From positions 30,486-94,485 of the forward strand of contig RHPI01002955.1 of assembly GCA_009103225.1 (NCBI GenBank): DNA of 64,000 bases, given 5' to 3'. The position numbers were made by a program, and so were the translations under genes. Numbering within the stretch: position 1 is the stretch's first letter; each line of letters opens with the position of its first letter. The notes below the pieces were generated by a model. That model saw only the letters and a program-made list of their open reading frames with translations. It had not been told where the DNA came from and did no database searches. This DNA is from Chlorokybus atmophyticus (lineage: Eukaryota; Streptophyta; Chlorokybophyceae; Chlorokybales; Chlorokybaceae). Of the stretch, positions 1 to 10,334 are shown one piece after another.

Positions 1-1397
1 AAGATGAGTGGTGCGGAGCTGAATTACCCCGTGCACGAGAAGGAACTTTTAGCGCAAGTCATGGCGCTACGACAATGGCGTTGTTTTTTGGAAGGCAAAA
101 AGTTCGTGCTTGAGACGGATCACTCTCCATTGAGGTACTCGCTCAAGTGCAGCCCGAGTGGACCGACCAGATTCGGCAAGTGCTTCGTGAAGACACGGAG
201 GGTATGAAAGTGTTGCAAGAGCTGAAAAATACAGCTACGGACACAAGTGGGCACTGGTCAATGCGCGACGGGCTGCTGTGGCACCATGGGCGCTTGTACA
301 TCCCCAACGTCGCGCATATCCGTGTGAAGTTGCTGAAGGAAGCTCATGATGTGCCCATTGCTGGTCACCAAGGGTTGGAAAGGACTTTGGCAAGCTTAAA
401 ACAGCGTTTTTACTGGCGAGAGATGCATCGCGATGTGCGCGACTACGTGGCGTTGTGCGACGCATGCCAAAGGGTGAAGGCAAGCAACCAAAAGCCAGGT
501 GGGTTGCTGCAACCTCTCCCTGTGCCATTGTCCAAGTGGGAGCAAGTTACCATGGACTTTATCACGGGGCTACCAAAGACAAAAGAAGGGTACGACGCTA
601 TACTTGTGTTCGTCGATAAAACCAGCAAAATGTAAGTTTTGGGAGGCGCTGCATAGTGCACTGGGTACCACACTGAAGTTTAGCACGGCATTCCACCCGC
701 AAACTGATGGGCAAACGGAGCGGGCCAACCGTGTGATCGAGGACATGCTGCGTTGCTACGTTAACGCGCGACAAGACAATTGGGAGGAGCTGCTTGAGTT
801 GGTTGAGTTTGCGATCAACAACCACCACAATGCAAGCACAGGTGTCACTCCCTTCCTTATGAACTACGGGCAACATCCNGGGGCAACATCCATTGACACC
901 GTTGACGGCATGGACACCGCGACGACATGACGTGCGTGTGGAGGCAGGAAGGCGACATTGTGTTACTCTCCGCGAAGCACGTCCAGGTGCGTACGGGAGT
1001 TCGCAAGCTGAATGAACGCTGGTTGGGACCATTTAAGGTCAGCAAAGTTATCTCGGACGTGGCGTACAAGTTGGAGCTACCCGACACCATGCGTGTGCAC
1101 CCCGTTTTTCACGTCTCCCTTCTGAAAGCATATCGAGGACAACCGCCAGAAAGGCCACCCCCCGAAGTTGGCACAGACGGTGAACCCGAGTGGGAGGTAG
1201 AAGACATCCTTGGTGAGAAGTTTGTGCATGGCGTACGCAAGTTCTTAGTGAAATGGAAGGGCTATCCGTTGCATGAAGCATCCTGGGAGCCAGAGGCACA
1301 CTTGACTAATGCTCAAGACGTTGTGCGTGCCTATCTTGCTCGACGACACCCTCGCGAGCTTCGAGGACGAAGCTCACCTGGGGGGGGAGGAGTGTAA
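1..1397 (+). pseudogene. gypsy pol remnant: RNase H, integrase, chromodomain
   Basis: The first 45 or so codons from base 4 carry the RNase H signature (VHEKELLA, ETDHSPLRY). The frame then changes near 150-190, joining directly to the integrase region, so the end of RNase H is lost. From 147 a H-x3-H...C-x2-C integrase zinc finger (AGHQG ... CDAC) leads into MDFITGLP and VFVDKTSKM. The reading then breaks at about 632 and resumes at the FHPQTDGQTERAN block, so the centre of the DDE core, including the second catalytic Asp, is missing. A further break lies at the N (879). From 927 an intact tail carries the LGPFKV and HPVFHVSLLK motifs and a chromodomain (VEDILGE ... FLVKWKGYP ... SWEPEAHL). 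Not functional. Confidence 0.88.
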
Positions 1398-2064
1398 CAG
1401 TCAAGGCCAAATTCTGTGATTTTCATGGCCGTTTTAGGCCTTATTTGTAAGGTACATGTTTTTAATGACTTGTGGCGGATATCGGCGAGTTATGAGTCTG
1501 CCGCGGATATCGACCGGGGCCCCAAGACCAGTCCGGAAGGTGCCAGAAAACGGAGGGCCAGTCGAGAAGGGCTCGACCAGATTTCTGGAAGGGCCTGGCG
1601 CCAAGTAGTATAACTTGACCATATGAGCAGCAAATTAGGAGATCTTTGGTGCGTTGGAAAGGTCTAGAAGTGTACTACAAGATTCTGCAATAATATCTTA
1701 GCTTCTAGTTCCGTCTAGCGCTAGAATCGTCTAGACAGTAGCATGTGCAGACTGGTAGGTATAAAAGTGACATTCTACAATTTGCAATACAACCTTTAGC
1801 TCCCTAGTTTCTGGTGTGCAAGCTTGGTGGTGGTTAGCATAGGTTGCTAGCGTGTGTCCACTGGTGTGTGCTTGCTTGTGTGACGATCCAAGGCGCTACA
1901 CGAGTCGGTGTGTAGCTTCGAGCGCATGTGCGTGCGTACGCGAATGGCGGGGCGCGCGTGTGTGCTTGGCAGAGGGGGCAAGGTTCCGGTGTGAATACCG
2001 TGTCTTGGTGAGAGGGTTGTTGATTGGACCAACTCATAGGTGACAAGGCACGAGCACCGTCACA
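1393..2064 (+). repeat. LTR, family A (3' LTR of copy 1)
   Basis: It starts TGTAACAGTC directly after a purine tract and ends CGTCACA, a TG...CA LTR of 672 bp. A TATAAAAG box at 1760-1767 is the likely U3 promoter; copies 2 and 3 have lost it (TATGAAAAG, TGTAAAAG). The 3' end was set by comparison with the solo LTR at 45265-45973, whose ends are fixed by a target duplication. Confidence 0.88.
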
Positions 2065-3399
2065 CCCTTCCTGCCGCGGATACTCACTTGCCACCGCACT
2101 CTGACCATTTGGAGGCATCTCCATCAAGAAACGGCTGTGGCTCGCCCTCTCCCTCTAAGCTTGCCACATTGATCCCAGCCTGTTTTGTTGGTAAAGAGAT
2201 TGATCGAGGTGTCCTGAAAGCTGCGCTGAAAGACAAAGGCTTCATGCTCGACCTTATGAAGCAACATGAGGTCGTGGAGGAACGGGCGGCAACCAACAAG
2301 CGCAAGGCTGTGGAGCAAGAAGATAACGCCTTACCTCTTATGAGTGACAGTGCCACGGAGAGCGCCTGCCAGGATGTGCAGGGTGACAAAAAAAAAAAGA
2401 AGAAGGTTGTTGGAACAAAGGACGCTGACATGACCACAAAGGGAAAGGTGAGGCATCGTTACAACATTAGAAGAAGCACAGCGCCTTGAAGCCTTACTGG
2501 GGCTGACTGTGTGTCCTGAGTAGGCACAGGCGGGTTTACAGCGTCAAGTGGCTGCTCAGCATCGTCTAGAGAGACATTCGGTGCGGCACGAGCTGTCTAA
2601 GCTAAAAACACCGACGCGCAAATGCTTCGAGGGGCTGACTCGTAGTGCAAAGGAGTTGATCACCCTACAGTACGCCCAAGACGCGCTGCATCACCGCATG
2701 CGGCATGCCTCGAGGTGGGTGACGAAAGTATGCAATAAGTGGGAGCAAACGCGGAGAGTGCGGTCTAAACAGACCTCTGGGGATTGGCCGTGGTTGGAAC
2801 CCATATACGATATGGCCATCTGTAGTACGTTGTTGCCCCTCGCCGTCCTCGATATGATGGTGTTGTTGCTGCCGCAGCAACCCGGCAATGTGCAAGAGCT
2901 ATCTGCGGAGCAAAACTTCGACCTGCTGCAGCAGATGTTCCTGTCGATGTCGACTGTTGTGGGTTGAGATGTGTGCCACTACCTGAGCAAACATACTGGA
3001 TGGCAAGTAAAACCATTCGAGCTGTACATGGCATGCTTTGGCTGGCAGTGGCTGTATGTCATACGGCACGTCGAGCTGATTCTGTGAAAGCTTGAAGAAA
3101 ACGACGATGCGGGGGAGTACAAGAGTGACGACAGCCATGTCGAGGGTCTGGATGAACGCATGCTGAACGAGACCACCAAGACCAGCAGGTGGTGTATGGC
3201 GGCAGATGGGCAACAAGTGATCAAGCAGGCAGTAAAGCGTTATGCTGCGCCATTTAGATGGGAGTCGCTACGCCTGCAACGCGATAATAGAGTTTGGTGG
3301 CAGAGGCAGCTTGCACACCCGCGTGCACCATGTGTGCTGATTTGTCGCATTGAAAAGCCACCCCAGCGAATGGGGAGACGCCCTGTTGCAAGAAAGTGA
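2065..3399 (+). pseudogene. unknown spliced gene truncated by gypsy insertion
   Basis: I do not recognise this gene. An open frame runs from the LTR edge to 2447, where AAG is followed by GTGAGG; an acceptor CACAG precedes 2530, and both sides are in phase 0, so an 82-bp intron (2448-2529) is well supported. Exon 1 encodes a lysine-rich stretch (KKKKKK near 2390-2405); exon 2 encodes a basic helical segment (RHELSKLKTPTRKCF). The exon 2 frame continues to 3399 except for two TGA codons near 2966 and 3086, both where TGG would fit. The start is gone, replaced by the LTR. Probably a host or transposon gene killed by the insertion, then decayed. Confidence 0.45.
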
Positions 3400-4036
3400 T
3401 ATGCCATGTCTGCATCATAGCACATCAAAAGAATGTGGCAAATAAATCAAAGAATCTACAAGCGTGTCTCTTCTGCAAGCAACCTCACCCGTTTTGGTCG
3501 CCACGCCTGATGCAAGTCGCCAACGTGTCGGCGGTGATTTGGCCCCCGCCTTGATGCCAATTGTGCATGTATTGTAGTTTTGTGTTGGCTTCCTGTAAAA
3601 CCATATAGGTACATGTATAGTTGCAGCATGGTGCATGGTGCACAAGAGATCTGCTGTTGTCAGAAGCATTGGCTGTACATGTGTATGATGACTGCCCGGT
3701 GCATGAGTCAGTGCATGGCTTGCATACCTCGCTGGTTTAGAGCGTGGTTGACAGCAACAAACTCGGACATCGCTCTGGGTTCCATGGCATGACAGCACAG
3801 TATTACTCTATGATCGTGGTAGTATGCGAGTATCCTTGTACTGTAGTACCATTAACAGAAGAGTACTATTCATGTTGATGTAGTACCATGCATGGGTTTG
3901 CAATAGCGTCCTGGTACAATCGTGCTTCACTTGAAGTTTGACCCATTTAGGGTTCGTAAGCTGGCAACCCTAAATTGATGCTCATACCCTAAAGTCTCGC
4001 TCAGTTTGTGGGCAGCCGTGCCAATTCCTATTTTGC
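3400..4036. other. no gene seen; scattered GTACCAT motifs
   Basis: No convincing coding. GTAGTACCAT occurs twice between about 3840 and 3895, and a related GGTAC sits near 3912; the same motif recurs in palindromes at 9138-9310 on the far side of the methyltransferase/transposase block, so this may be the left flank of that element. Confidence 0.3.
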
Positions 4037-4360
4037 ATGATGTCGGCGGCAGCGTTTAAATCCTCACCTAGGAGACCATGCTTGACGTGCCCACAATGCA
4101 ATGCGTACGTATGTGCCAATGGCCGTAGGCAGCAAATGCGAGCACACTTGACCGAATGCCAGCGAGCGCAGACAGTGTGCCACGGTTTTAATGCTGCTTG
4201 CTGGCATCACACCACACACAATGTTGAAGTGTTTGGCTGCCGCCTCGGCCAAGTGCTGTGCAAGGAACCCGAGTTTCTCCATTGCGTGCAGTGCGTGTGC
4301 GAATCGTGCTCGCGCTCATGCTTCGAGTGGCGAGGGGAACCCATGCGCTTTCTCACATAG
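4037..4360 (+). CDS. small cysteine-rich zinc-finger-like ORF
   Basis: A 107-codon ORF rich in Cys and His. Residues about 17-42 read C-x2-C (CPQC) followed by H-x4-C (HLTEC), a C2HC finger layout close to the finger at the N terminus of the transposase at 8986 (CPYC ... H). A second cluster (HCVQC, CESC) follows near the end. It lies just upstream of the methyltransferase on the same strand. It may be an independent ORF, or an upstream exon of the methyltransferase gene that shares a DNA-binding finger type with the transposase. Function not known; that it is a real gene is an inference from the motif and position. Confidence 0.35.
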   Translation: MMSAAAFKSSPRRPCLTCPQCNAYVCANGRRQQMRAHLTECQRAQTVCHGFNAACWHHTTHNVEVFGCRLGQVLCKEPEFLHCVQCVCESCSRSCFEWRGEPMRFLT

Positions 4361-4571
4361 ACAACACCGGGACATGTGGTTAGTGGACAGGTGGTGGATG
4401 CTGTGGAGATAATTCGGCAGAGTGGATCACGACGTATCACTGCATGTTATGTTGGGCGTATGCTTATTTCATGCATGTTGAAGATGTTGTCGCATTCAGA
4501 GCAGTCTTCCACGGTGTGGGCGTGGGCAGTTCCATCCCCTGGCCGCTGTAGAGGAGGCAAACCATCGATCG

Positions 4572-5805
4572 TTGAACAGCGCACTGCATCGGCTGCGGAA
4601 CACAGTTAAGTTGGGATGCGAGCAGCTGAACGGTGTGAGTGTCATGGTGCATTGGCCGCTGGATGGGGAATGGTACGCGGGCGTTGTGGAATCATTCAAG
4701 CAAGCGTCAGGTCAGCATCGCTTCGTGGCGTGCGAGATTGAGGACGCATCATATATGCATGGTGCAATGAACAATGTCTTTGCAGGGCAGCACCGTATAG
4801 TATTCGATAACGGTGATCGACCACAAATCATTAACTTCAAAGGGCACAACGTATTCGCGTACACATCAGTTGACGGGGCACGCCATGCTCTGCGCGCCGG
4901 AGGGGAGAACGTCAGTCGCAAAGTAAGCCCGGACGCCATCATTATTGATCCCTGGCCAGCACCACGGCCAGCCTTGACCACATACACGCCATTTGACAAC
5001 AAGCTTGGACGCACACGCAGACCAAAGGCACTCGACCTATTCTGCGGCGGTGGCGCTGCCAGTCGGTGTATACCATGCAGGCTTTGACGTGACCGGGATG
5101 GACATAAGTCTCTCCTCTGAGTACCCGCTGCCCTTCATACATTGCGATGTATGCACCCTGAGTGCAGGAGAGCTAAGCGAGTACGAGCTCATCTGGGCTA
5201 GTCCACCATGCCAGGCCTATTCAGGTGCTATCCCGGCACCTCAACGGGCGGCACATGGCACATCCTACAGACACCAGGATATGATACCGCTCGTCCGACG
5301 TCTGCTGCTTGCAAGTCAGGTCAAGTTTGTAATTGAGAATGTGCCAGGAGCAGCTTCCTCATTCAGACCCAATCTGTCCCTTTGTGGCACGATGTTTGCC
5401 AATCAACTTTCCGACACCGTCCTTTTGAGACACAGCCAGTGGTAGCTACCCCACCAGCACGCTGCTCGCACGCGGGCAAGGCAGTTGGACTGCTATCGCC
5501 GCACCTGTCCGCTAGCGCGAAGAAGACAATCGTGACATCAAATGCACAGCAGATGTACCCGGTCTATGGCCTTCTAAGCACCAGGGGCGGCATTGCTGCG
5601 TGGCAAACAGCGCTGAGAATGCTGGATGACCTCGTCCGTTTCCATAGCGAATGCAGTTCCTCCCGCAATGGCGGAGTGCATAGGGCGTCTCATGCTTGAA
5701 ACATTGGATATGCGCTGTGACTACCCTCCTGTGTCATGGAACTATGAGGCTTGGATGTGGTGCACTGTATTGTTGCTTAATGCCACACGGCGGACTGATT
5801 GTTGA
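4572..5805 (+). pseudogene. C5 cytosine DNA methyltransferase with tudor-like N-terminal domain (broken)
   Basis: The product would transfer a methyl group from S-adenosylmethionine to C5 of cytosine in DNA. The N-terminal part has a tudor/PWWP-like strand pattern (VMVHWPLDGEWYAGVV, then VFDNGD). The catalytic domain shows motif I (DLFCGGGA, about 5033), motif IV with the catalytic Cys (PPCQAYSG, about 5203), motif VI (FVIENVPGA, about 5326), motif VIII (FRHRPFET, about 5414) and motifs IX-X (ANAVPPAMAE, about 5660). The short recognition region and RHRPFE box resemble phage and bacterial enzymes. Three single-base frame changes break it, near 5065, 5405 and 5615-5625, so it is a pseudogene or carries sequencing indels. 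It runs towards a Plavaka-like transposase that ends 150 bp away. Confidence 0.82.
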
Positions 5806-5957
5806 ATGTCGCATGGCACATTCGATTGTGGTGACAGTTGTGCAGTGACAGCTTCCCGGTATTGTACACATCCACATGCAAAAGTCTTAGCATACGATTA
5901 GCAATGCCTAAGTGACTGATATGCTCCAAACTCAGAGTAGTGAGACAAGTACGTGTG

Positions 5958-8900
5958 TCACGTGGAAGTGTAGTGAACGTTCACCCAATACTTGCCCTCT
6001 TGTACACGGGCGCTGTCCTGATTAAACATGGGGAGCAGCTGGACAATGCCTTTGACTTGCTCTAGAGTCACGACATCGAGATGTGGACCGCCTCGACGCT
6101 TTTCCCATTCCAGAGCGATGCGCTTTGTGTCGCTCGTCACATCCAGCTTCGTGTACCAGCGGACAAACACGACCCCCTTCCACACGCGCTCGCCGCTACC
6201 ACCCCACACCACCACGCGCAGAAAAAAGAGTGCCTGAGCCCACCACGTCACGTTCACACCGTCCTCATCACCTTCCAACTCAAGTGTAGAGAACCAAGGC
6301 CGCCCATGGAACATCCCAGTTGCGCGCGCCATGCTGACTCTTTATGTTATGTACACCGCTGCGCCTCCGCTCACCACGCAAACAGCACGCCACCCGTCGG
6401 CCAACTCCAGTTGTTCCCTCCTCAACCAGCTGTCCAGGGTGGCAGGCAGCTTGTCGGCGAATTGAGTCTTCAAGGGGACTTGGCGGCTACGCGCAGATCC
6501 GCAGTACGGGATGGACTCCCTCCTTGTCAGCACATCCATCCGTAGCAACTTGTCCGTCTTCTCCATGACATTACAGCACTGCTGCCGCACCTGCGCCATG
6601 ACCGAGCGCATCTCGGGATCCACGACCATGCCATCCTCTCTCACATATTCCGCACAGCTCCATGCCTTTAGGATACGTGCCTGGTAGTCCCGGTTATTGC
6701 CACCACGCGCCCAGCGTTTGATATTTTGGGCGTGCGTCTGCTCCATGCGGTTGGCGCTGAACCAATCTGGGTGTCCACTGCTGACAATTGCCGGCCCAAA
6801 ATGAGTGAGCTGATGCATCTTCTCGATCTTCCAACCTGACTTCTGTGCAGAATATGACGACAGTAGCGGATGCAACACTGCAGCTTTGAAGGCAGCCAGC
6901 TCGTTGTCGGCTGTGGTCAGGGTCTCTCTTGTGTGTTCATGCGCCTTCAGCAACTTCTTGTTCCACTGGGCAAGCGATGCGGCAGCAATGGTGAAGATAT
7001 CGTTGCCCTCACTGTCGAGCAGCAAACCGTCTGCGAGGACCGGCAGCAGCTGCAGCACCGCCACTTTCTCCACCACTTGAAAGGAGTGGTCGGACAGGAA
7101 GAAATCTACTGTGCTTGTGGGTGCCTTGAAGTGCAAAACCCGCAGAGTCGCCTTGCATGCATTCAGCCTGTGCACATCTGCTTGTGAGCACGTGTCGTTG
7201 GCTTTCGTGTTCAACACAAAAGCAACACCAAAGACGTGCCTGGCCTGCAGAATGTGTCTCGTGGATGGACGCATTCGTTCCTTCGCGGCGTCGTACACAG
7301 CAGCAAGCAGGTGGTCAATGATGCCTCCCAGCACATACATTGCGTCAGGGGCAAGACGAGAGTAGCAGTCAGCTCCCGGCACCCGCAACTATCGCCAACC
7401 CCACAGTGCATTCTATTGCCAAACCACATTGCCTGGTTTCACGGAAAGCCATTCATCCTCACGATTGCCGATAATTTGACCGTTACCTCCTCGACATGCA
7501 TGGAGTGCTGCTCTTTGAAAGCCTTGGCTGTCTGGCGTGCATTCCTAACACCGCTATGCAGGTCCGCCCGCAGCTGACGTATTGCTGGTGTGTAGAAGGC
7601 CTCGGTTCTCAATTCCCGGTCCTCATCCATCTTCAACAGATCTGATTTGGTGACGAGACGAATATCGCAAGGATGTCGTGTTTGGTTGCCCGACACAGTG
7701 CGTGCGAGTGTGGCAGTCTCCTACAACACGACAAACTCAGATGTTCTACTGACAACATCCTCCATGCACTGTTTGCTGGCGGGCTGCATCCGGTTACAAC
7801 CATTCATGCCCACTACCTGCAAATCGCTGATGTAGTTGGCAAGCGCGGGAAACACACGACGCTCGATGCCATTCGGGTCGATGAGCTGCAGACCTTCCCA
7901 ACTCGCCCGCTTCACATCCCCTAACACTACATTCAAAGCGTCATGAAAAATCTCACATTTTCGAATGGAGAACGATTCCTTGCCCTGAAGCGCTATCATA
8001 ACAACCCCCATGTTGCTAGCATACATGTCCCAACTGTAGTTGGCAAGCGATGCCATCAGAGGGTAGCCAGAGCGCTTGCCCGCGCTGTCCAGCGTGGTCT
8101 TGTCACTGTACAGAATGGCAGGCGCCAAGTAGGACGCTTCCCCCACCTCTCTCCTCAAATCCACCTCCACATCCTTCCACCAATCGCCCGTGGAAGGATG
8201 GCCAAAGCTGTGCTCGTCACCAGTGTACTGGAGATTGAAGCCATTGGCGGCATGTGGATTGCCATACAACCGCGCGAGCCATACCTGCTCCGACCAAGAG
8301 CATTACTTACTATGCTGGCCTCAGAATAGATACTGCATCGATACTGCATTAGGTACTGCATTTCACAGACCTTGGCCGGCATATATGTGACGCAGATGTC
8401 CTGATCCTCAGGGTCTCCAGGCTTGCGCAGGTCAGCCGTCACGTAGTTTTGATACGGCAGCACACTCGCATGTGCATATGTGACATGGCTCTGATGGTTG
8501 AAGCACATGCACATCGGTCTCCCACTGGAGCTCTTCCGTCAGGAAGTGTGCATTTCGGAAACACTTGATGATCCGCCCCATGTCGGAGGCCGACAGGCCT
8601 TGGCCGTTGTTGCACTGCACGAATGCCACTGCAAGAGCATGCTCCGAGCCATACCACCTGGATTCCGACGCGTGCGAAGGGACGCCTCCACTTCCATGTT
8701 GGCGTGCCACAGGTTTCTCAGGCACACGCACACATCGAAAGCCCTCGTTCACTTCCTCCTCCTCCTGTTGCTGCTGTGCGTGTGTCTCCTGGAGGAATCC
8801 TTCAGCATCAAGCATGTGAGCATCCTGGATCGAACTCCCCAGTTCAACATGACCCGCATCGTACTGTAATGGACGCTGGCCGACATACAGCTTGATCTGC

Positions 8901-8986
8901 TTGCACACCCTGCTGTTAATAATGTGCATGTAGACCGAGCTGCGTGTGGCGAAGCGCATGTGGCAATACGGACAAAGGACTCCCAT
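5958..8986 (-). pseudogene. Plavaka-like (CACTA-group) DNA transposase, frameshifted
   Basis: Read from 8986 down. It opens with a C2H2/C2HC finger (CPYC ... MHIINSRVC) and an acidic Gln/Glu linker. Blocks diagnostic of Plavaka transposases follow: DWWKDVE and YSDKT (8180-8090), IFHDAL, VFPALANYISD (about 7830), SRLAPDAMYVLGGIIDHLL (about 7340), then MHQLTHFGP, NRMEQTH and GNNRDYQ (6820-6680). A tail with HGRPWFST, WWAQ, FVRWY and LPMF ends at TGA 5958. Frame changes near 8470, 8270, 7720, 7430 and 6335 break it. Plavaka is best known from fungi and is grouped with CACTA elements. The transposase would bind element ends and cut DNA in the nucleus. The link to the neighbouring methyltransferase is inferred from position only. 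Confidence 0.75.
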
Positions 8987-10028
8987 ATCTCACTACTAAC
9001 GTCGACACAGGTGTCGCCAATGTAATCTGCATCATGTCCAGCAACACGCACAGCCGCCGCCGCCGCCGCCACCGCCACCGCCACCGCTACCCTTGCATGC
9101 CAGAGGCGGGAAACTTGGCCGCCATTCACTGGCTCTGTCGTACCATTATAATGGTACGATCGAGCCATTGCACGTCCAGGGTGAGTCTCTGTATATATAT
9201 ATATATATGTATGTATATCCTGATTGAACCGTTTCAATGATACGAAGATGCCTTTGCCAAAAGGTATAGGCATTGTACAAAGGTATCATTGAAATGGTAC
9301 CTTTGTATAATGGCAATGGGAGTTCGTACCATTGACAACTCTGGCAATGTCAATCCCCCTGCGCATGAAAACACCATTAATAGCTCCGCCAAGCTATGCC
9401 CTTACAGGGGCGTCATGCCGAGGGTATGTGGCGTTTGGAGGATCGTTGGCGGCGCTGCCAGGGGCGTAATGGGCATTGTGGTCGAGGTCCGGGATGAATT
9501 CCATGTTCGCACAGGGCGGGCAATGTGCCGGAGGGGTGTCCTCGGTGTCAAACCCTACCAAGACTACCAAGGGCACATCCAATCACAACAGTGACTCGGG
9601 CGATATCTTACAGGGCTCCCCCTCCGAGTGGGCAAAGGCACACCACAATACTGCCTCTAAGAAAATCCGACCCACCAGCAGCTGCGACCACGGCGACATG
9701 ATTGAAGGGACCAAACAAGACTGGCATAACCAAGGTGGGTTACGATGCACTGTCAATGCCACGTGCTAGGGTTCTTTTATCTTGCACATGCACAGCCTCA
9801 AGTATCTTGCACTTGACATACACTATCAATACCACATGCACACCCTCATGCACAACCTCCAGTGTCATGCACATGAACAGCATGACCAATCTCGCAAATG
9901 CACAGCCTATTTCTACTTGCGGGAGCTCACAAGTGGCAAAAGAGAAGCTGCGGAGTACCACGAACGTGTAATCCATGACCTAGTTTAATGTTTCTAGCGG
10001 TAATTAAGCAGTATGCTTGCAGATTGCC
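8987..10028. other. non-coding flank with palindromes and simple repeats
   Basis: No gene is recognised. It contains a CCGCCGCCACCG-type run (about 9056-9095), a short TA run (about 9191-9208), the palindromes at 9138-9310 and, at 9780-9900, a stretch of irregular repeats around CATGCACA. An ORF over 9289-9594 has no recognisable motif and is not supported. Confidence 0.4.
9138..9310. repeat. cluster of palindromes built on GGTACCATT
   Basis: 9138-9159 is a perfect 22-bp palindrome with core GTACCATTATAATGGTAC. 9228-9243 and 9283-9298 are inverted arms with one mismatch (ACCGTTTCAATGATAC against ACCATTTCAATGATAC). A third pair joins CATTGTACAAAGGTA (about 9271-9285) to TACCTTTGTATAATG. Such clusters suit the sub-terminal region of a CACTA-group element and could mark the right end of the transposase block. 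Confidence 0.6.
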
Positions 10029-10334
10029 ATGTTGGTCAGAGTGAACCGAGAGCAGCGCGGTAGGCTGACTGTCTGCCTGGCGGAGTGCAACAAAGCGGAA
10101 GACGAGGTAAGCGTGTGTATGCTGATGGGCTAGTCCTCTGGCAGCACGCCACTCTTACAGCATTACCAAATGCAGGTGGTCACTCTCAAAGCGACCATCA
10201 AGCGCATGCGCGTGCACGGCGAGGCGCTGACATTTAAGCTGAAGGACGAAGTAGCCGCTGTACTGTTAGCGAGCGAGGCAGCGGATGAAGATGACTCCGG
10301 CGCTGAAGCAGAAGACTCGTCGGAGGAGGAATAG
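10029..10334 (+). CDS. possible two-exon gene for small acidic-tailed protein
   Basis: An ATG at 10029 opens 26 codons that end at GAG followed by GTAAGC (10107). An acceptor TGCAG precedes 10176, in phase 0, and 52 more codons run to TAG at 10332-10334, giving 78 residues. The middle is basic (TIKRMRVHG) and the C terminus strongly acidic (DEDDSGAEAEDSSEEE). A further acceptor-like TTGCAG lies just before the ATG, so this may be the last part of a longer gene. I recognise no family. Splice signals and clean phase are the only support. Confidence 0.35.

Larger units (their letters stand above)
1..2064 (+). mobile_element. Ty3/gypsy chromovirus, family A copy 1 (3' part)
   Basis: The left end is cut by the window. 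What remains runs RNase H fragment, integrase zinc finger, integrase core, chromodomain, polypurine tract (about 1380-1392) and 3' LTR. The order and the chromodomain place it in the chromovirus branch of Ty3/gypsy. It is clearly dead: the pol has deletions, frame changes and an N. The LTR family is shared with 18291-18955 and the solo LTR at 45265-45973. The insertion point at 2064/2065 lies inside an older spliced gene. Confidence 0.9.

Noticed and set aside
2960-3095. TGA read as Trp (altered genetic code)
   Set aside because: Both TGA codons are in an already disrupted gene; PEX11 shows no internal TGA, and TGG to TGA mutation explains them.
3945-3995. Interstitial telomere (TTTAGGG/CCCTAAA three times)
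   Set aside because: Three isolated 7-mers in both orientations, not in tandem; chance is enough.
4572-5805. Intact functional methyltransferase with introns at the frame changes
   Set aside because: Motifs continue directly across each change with no GT-AG pair to remove; single-base indels fit better.
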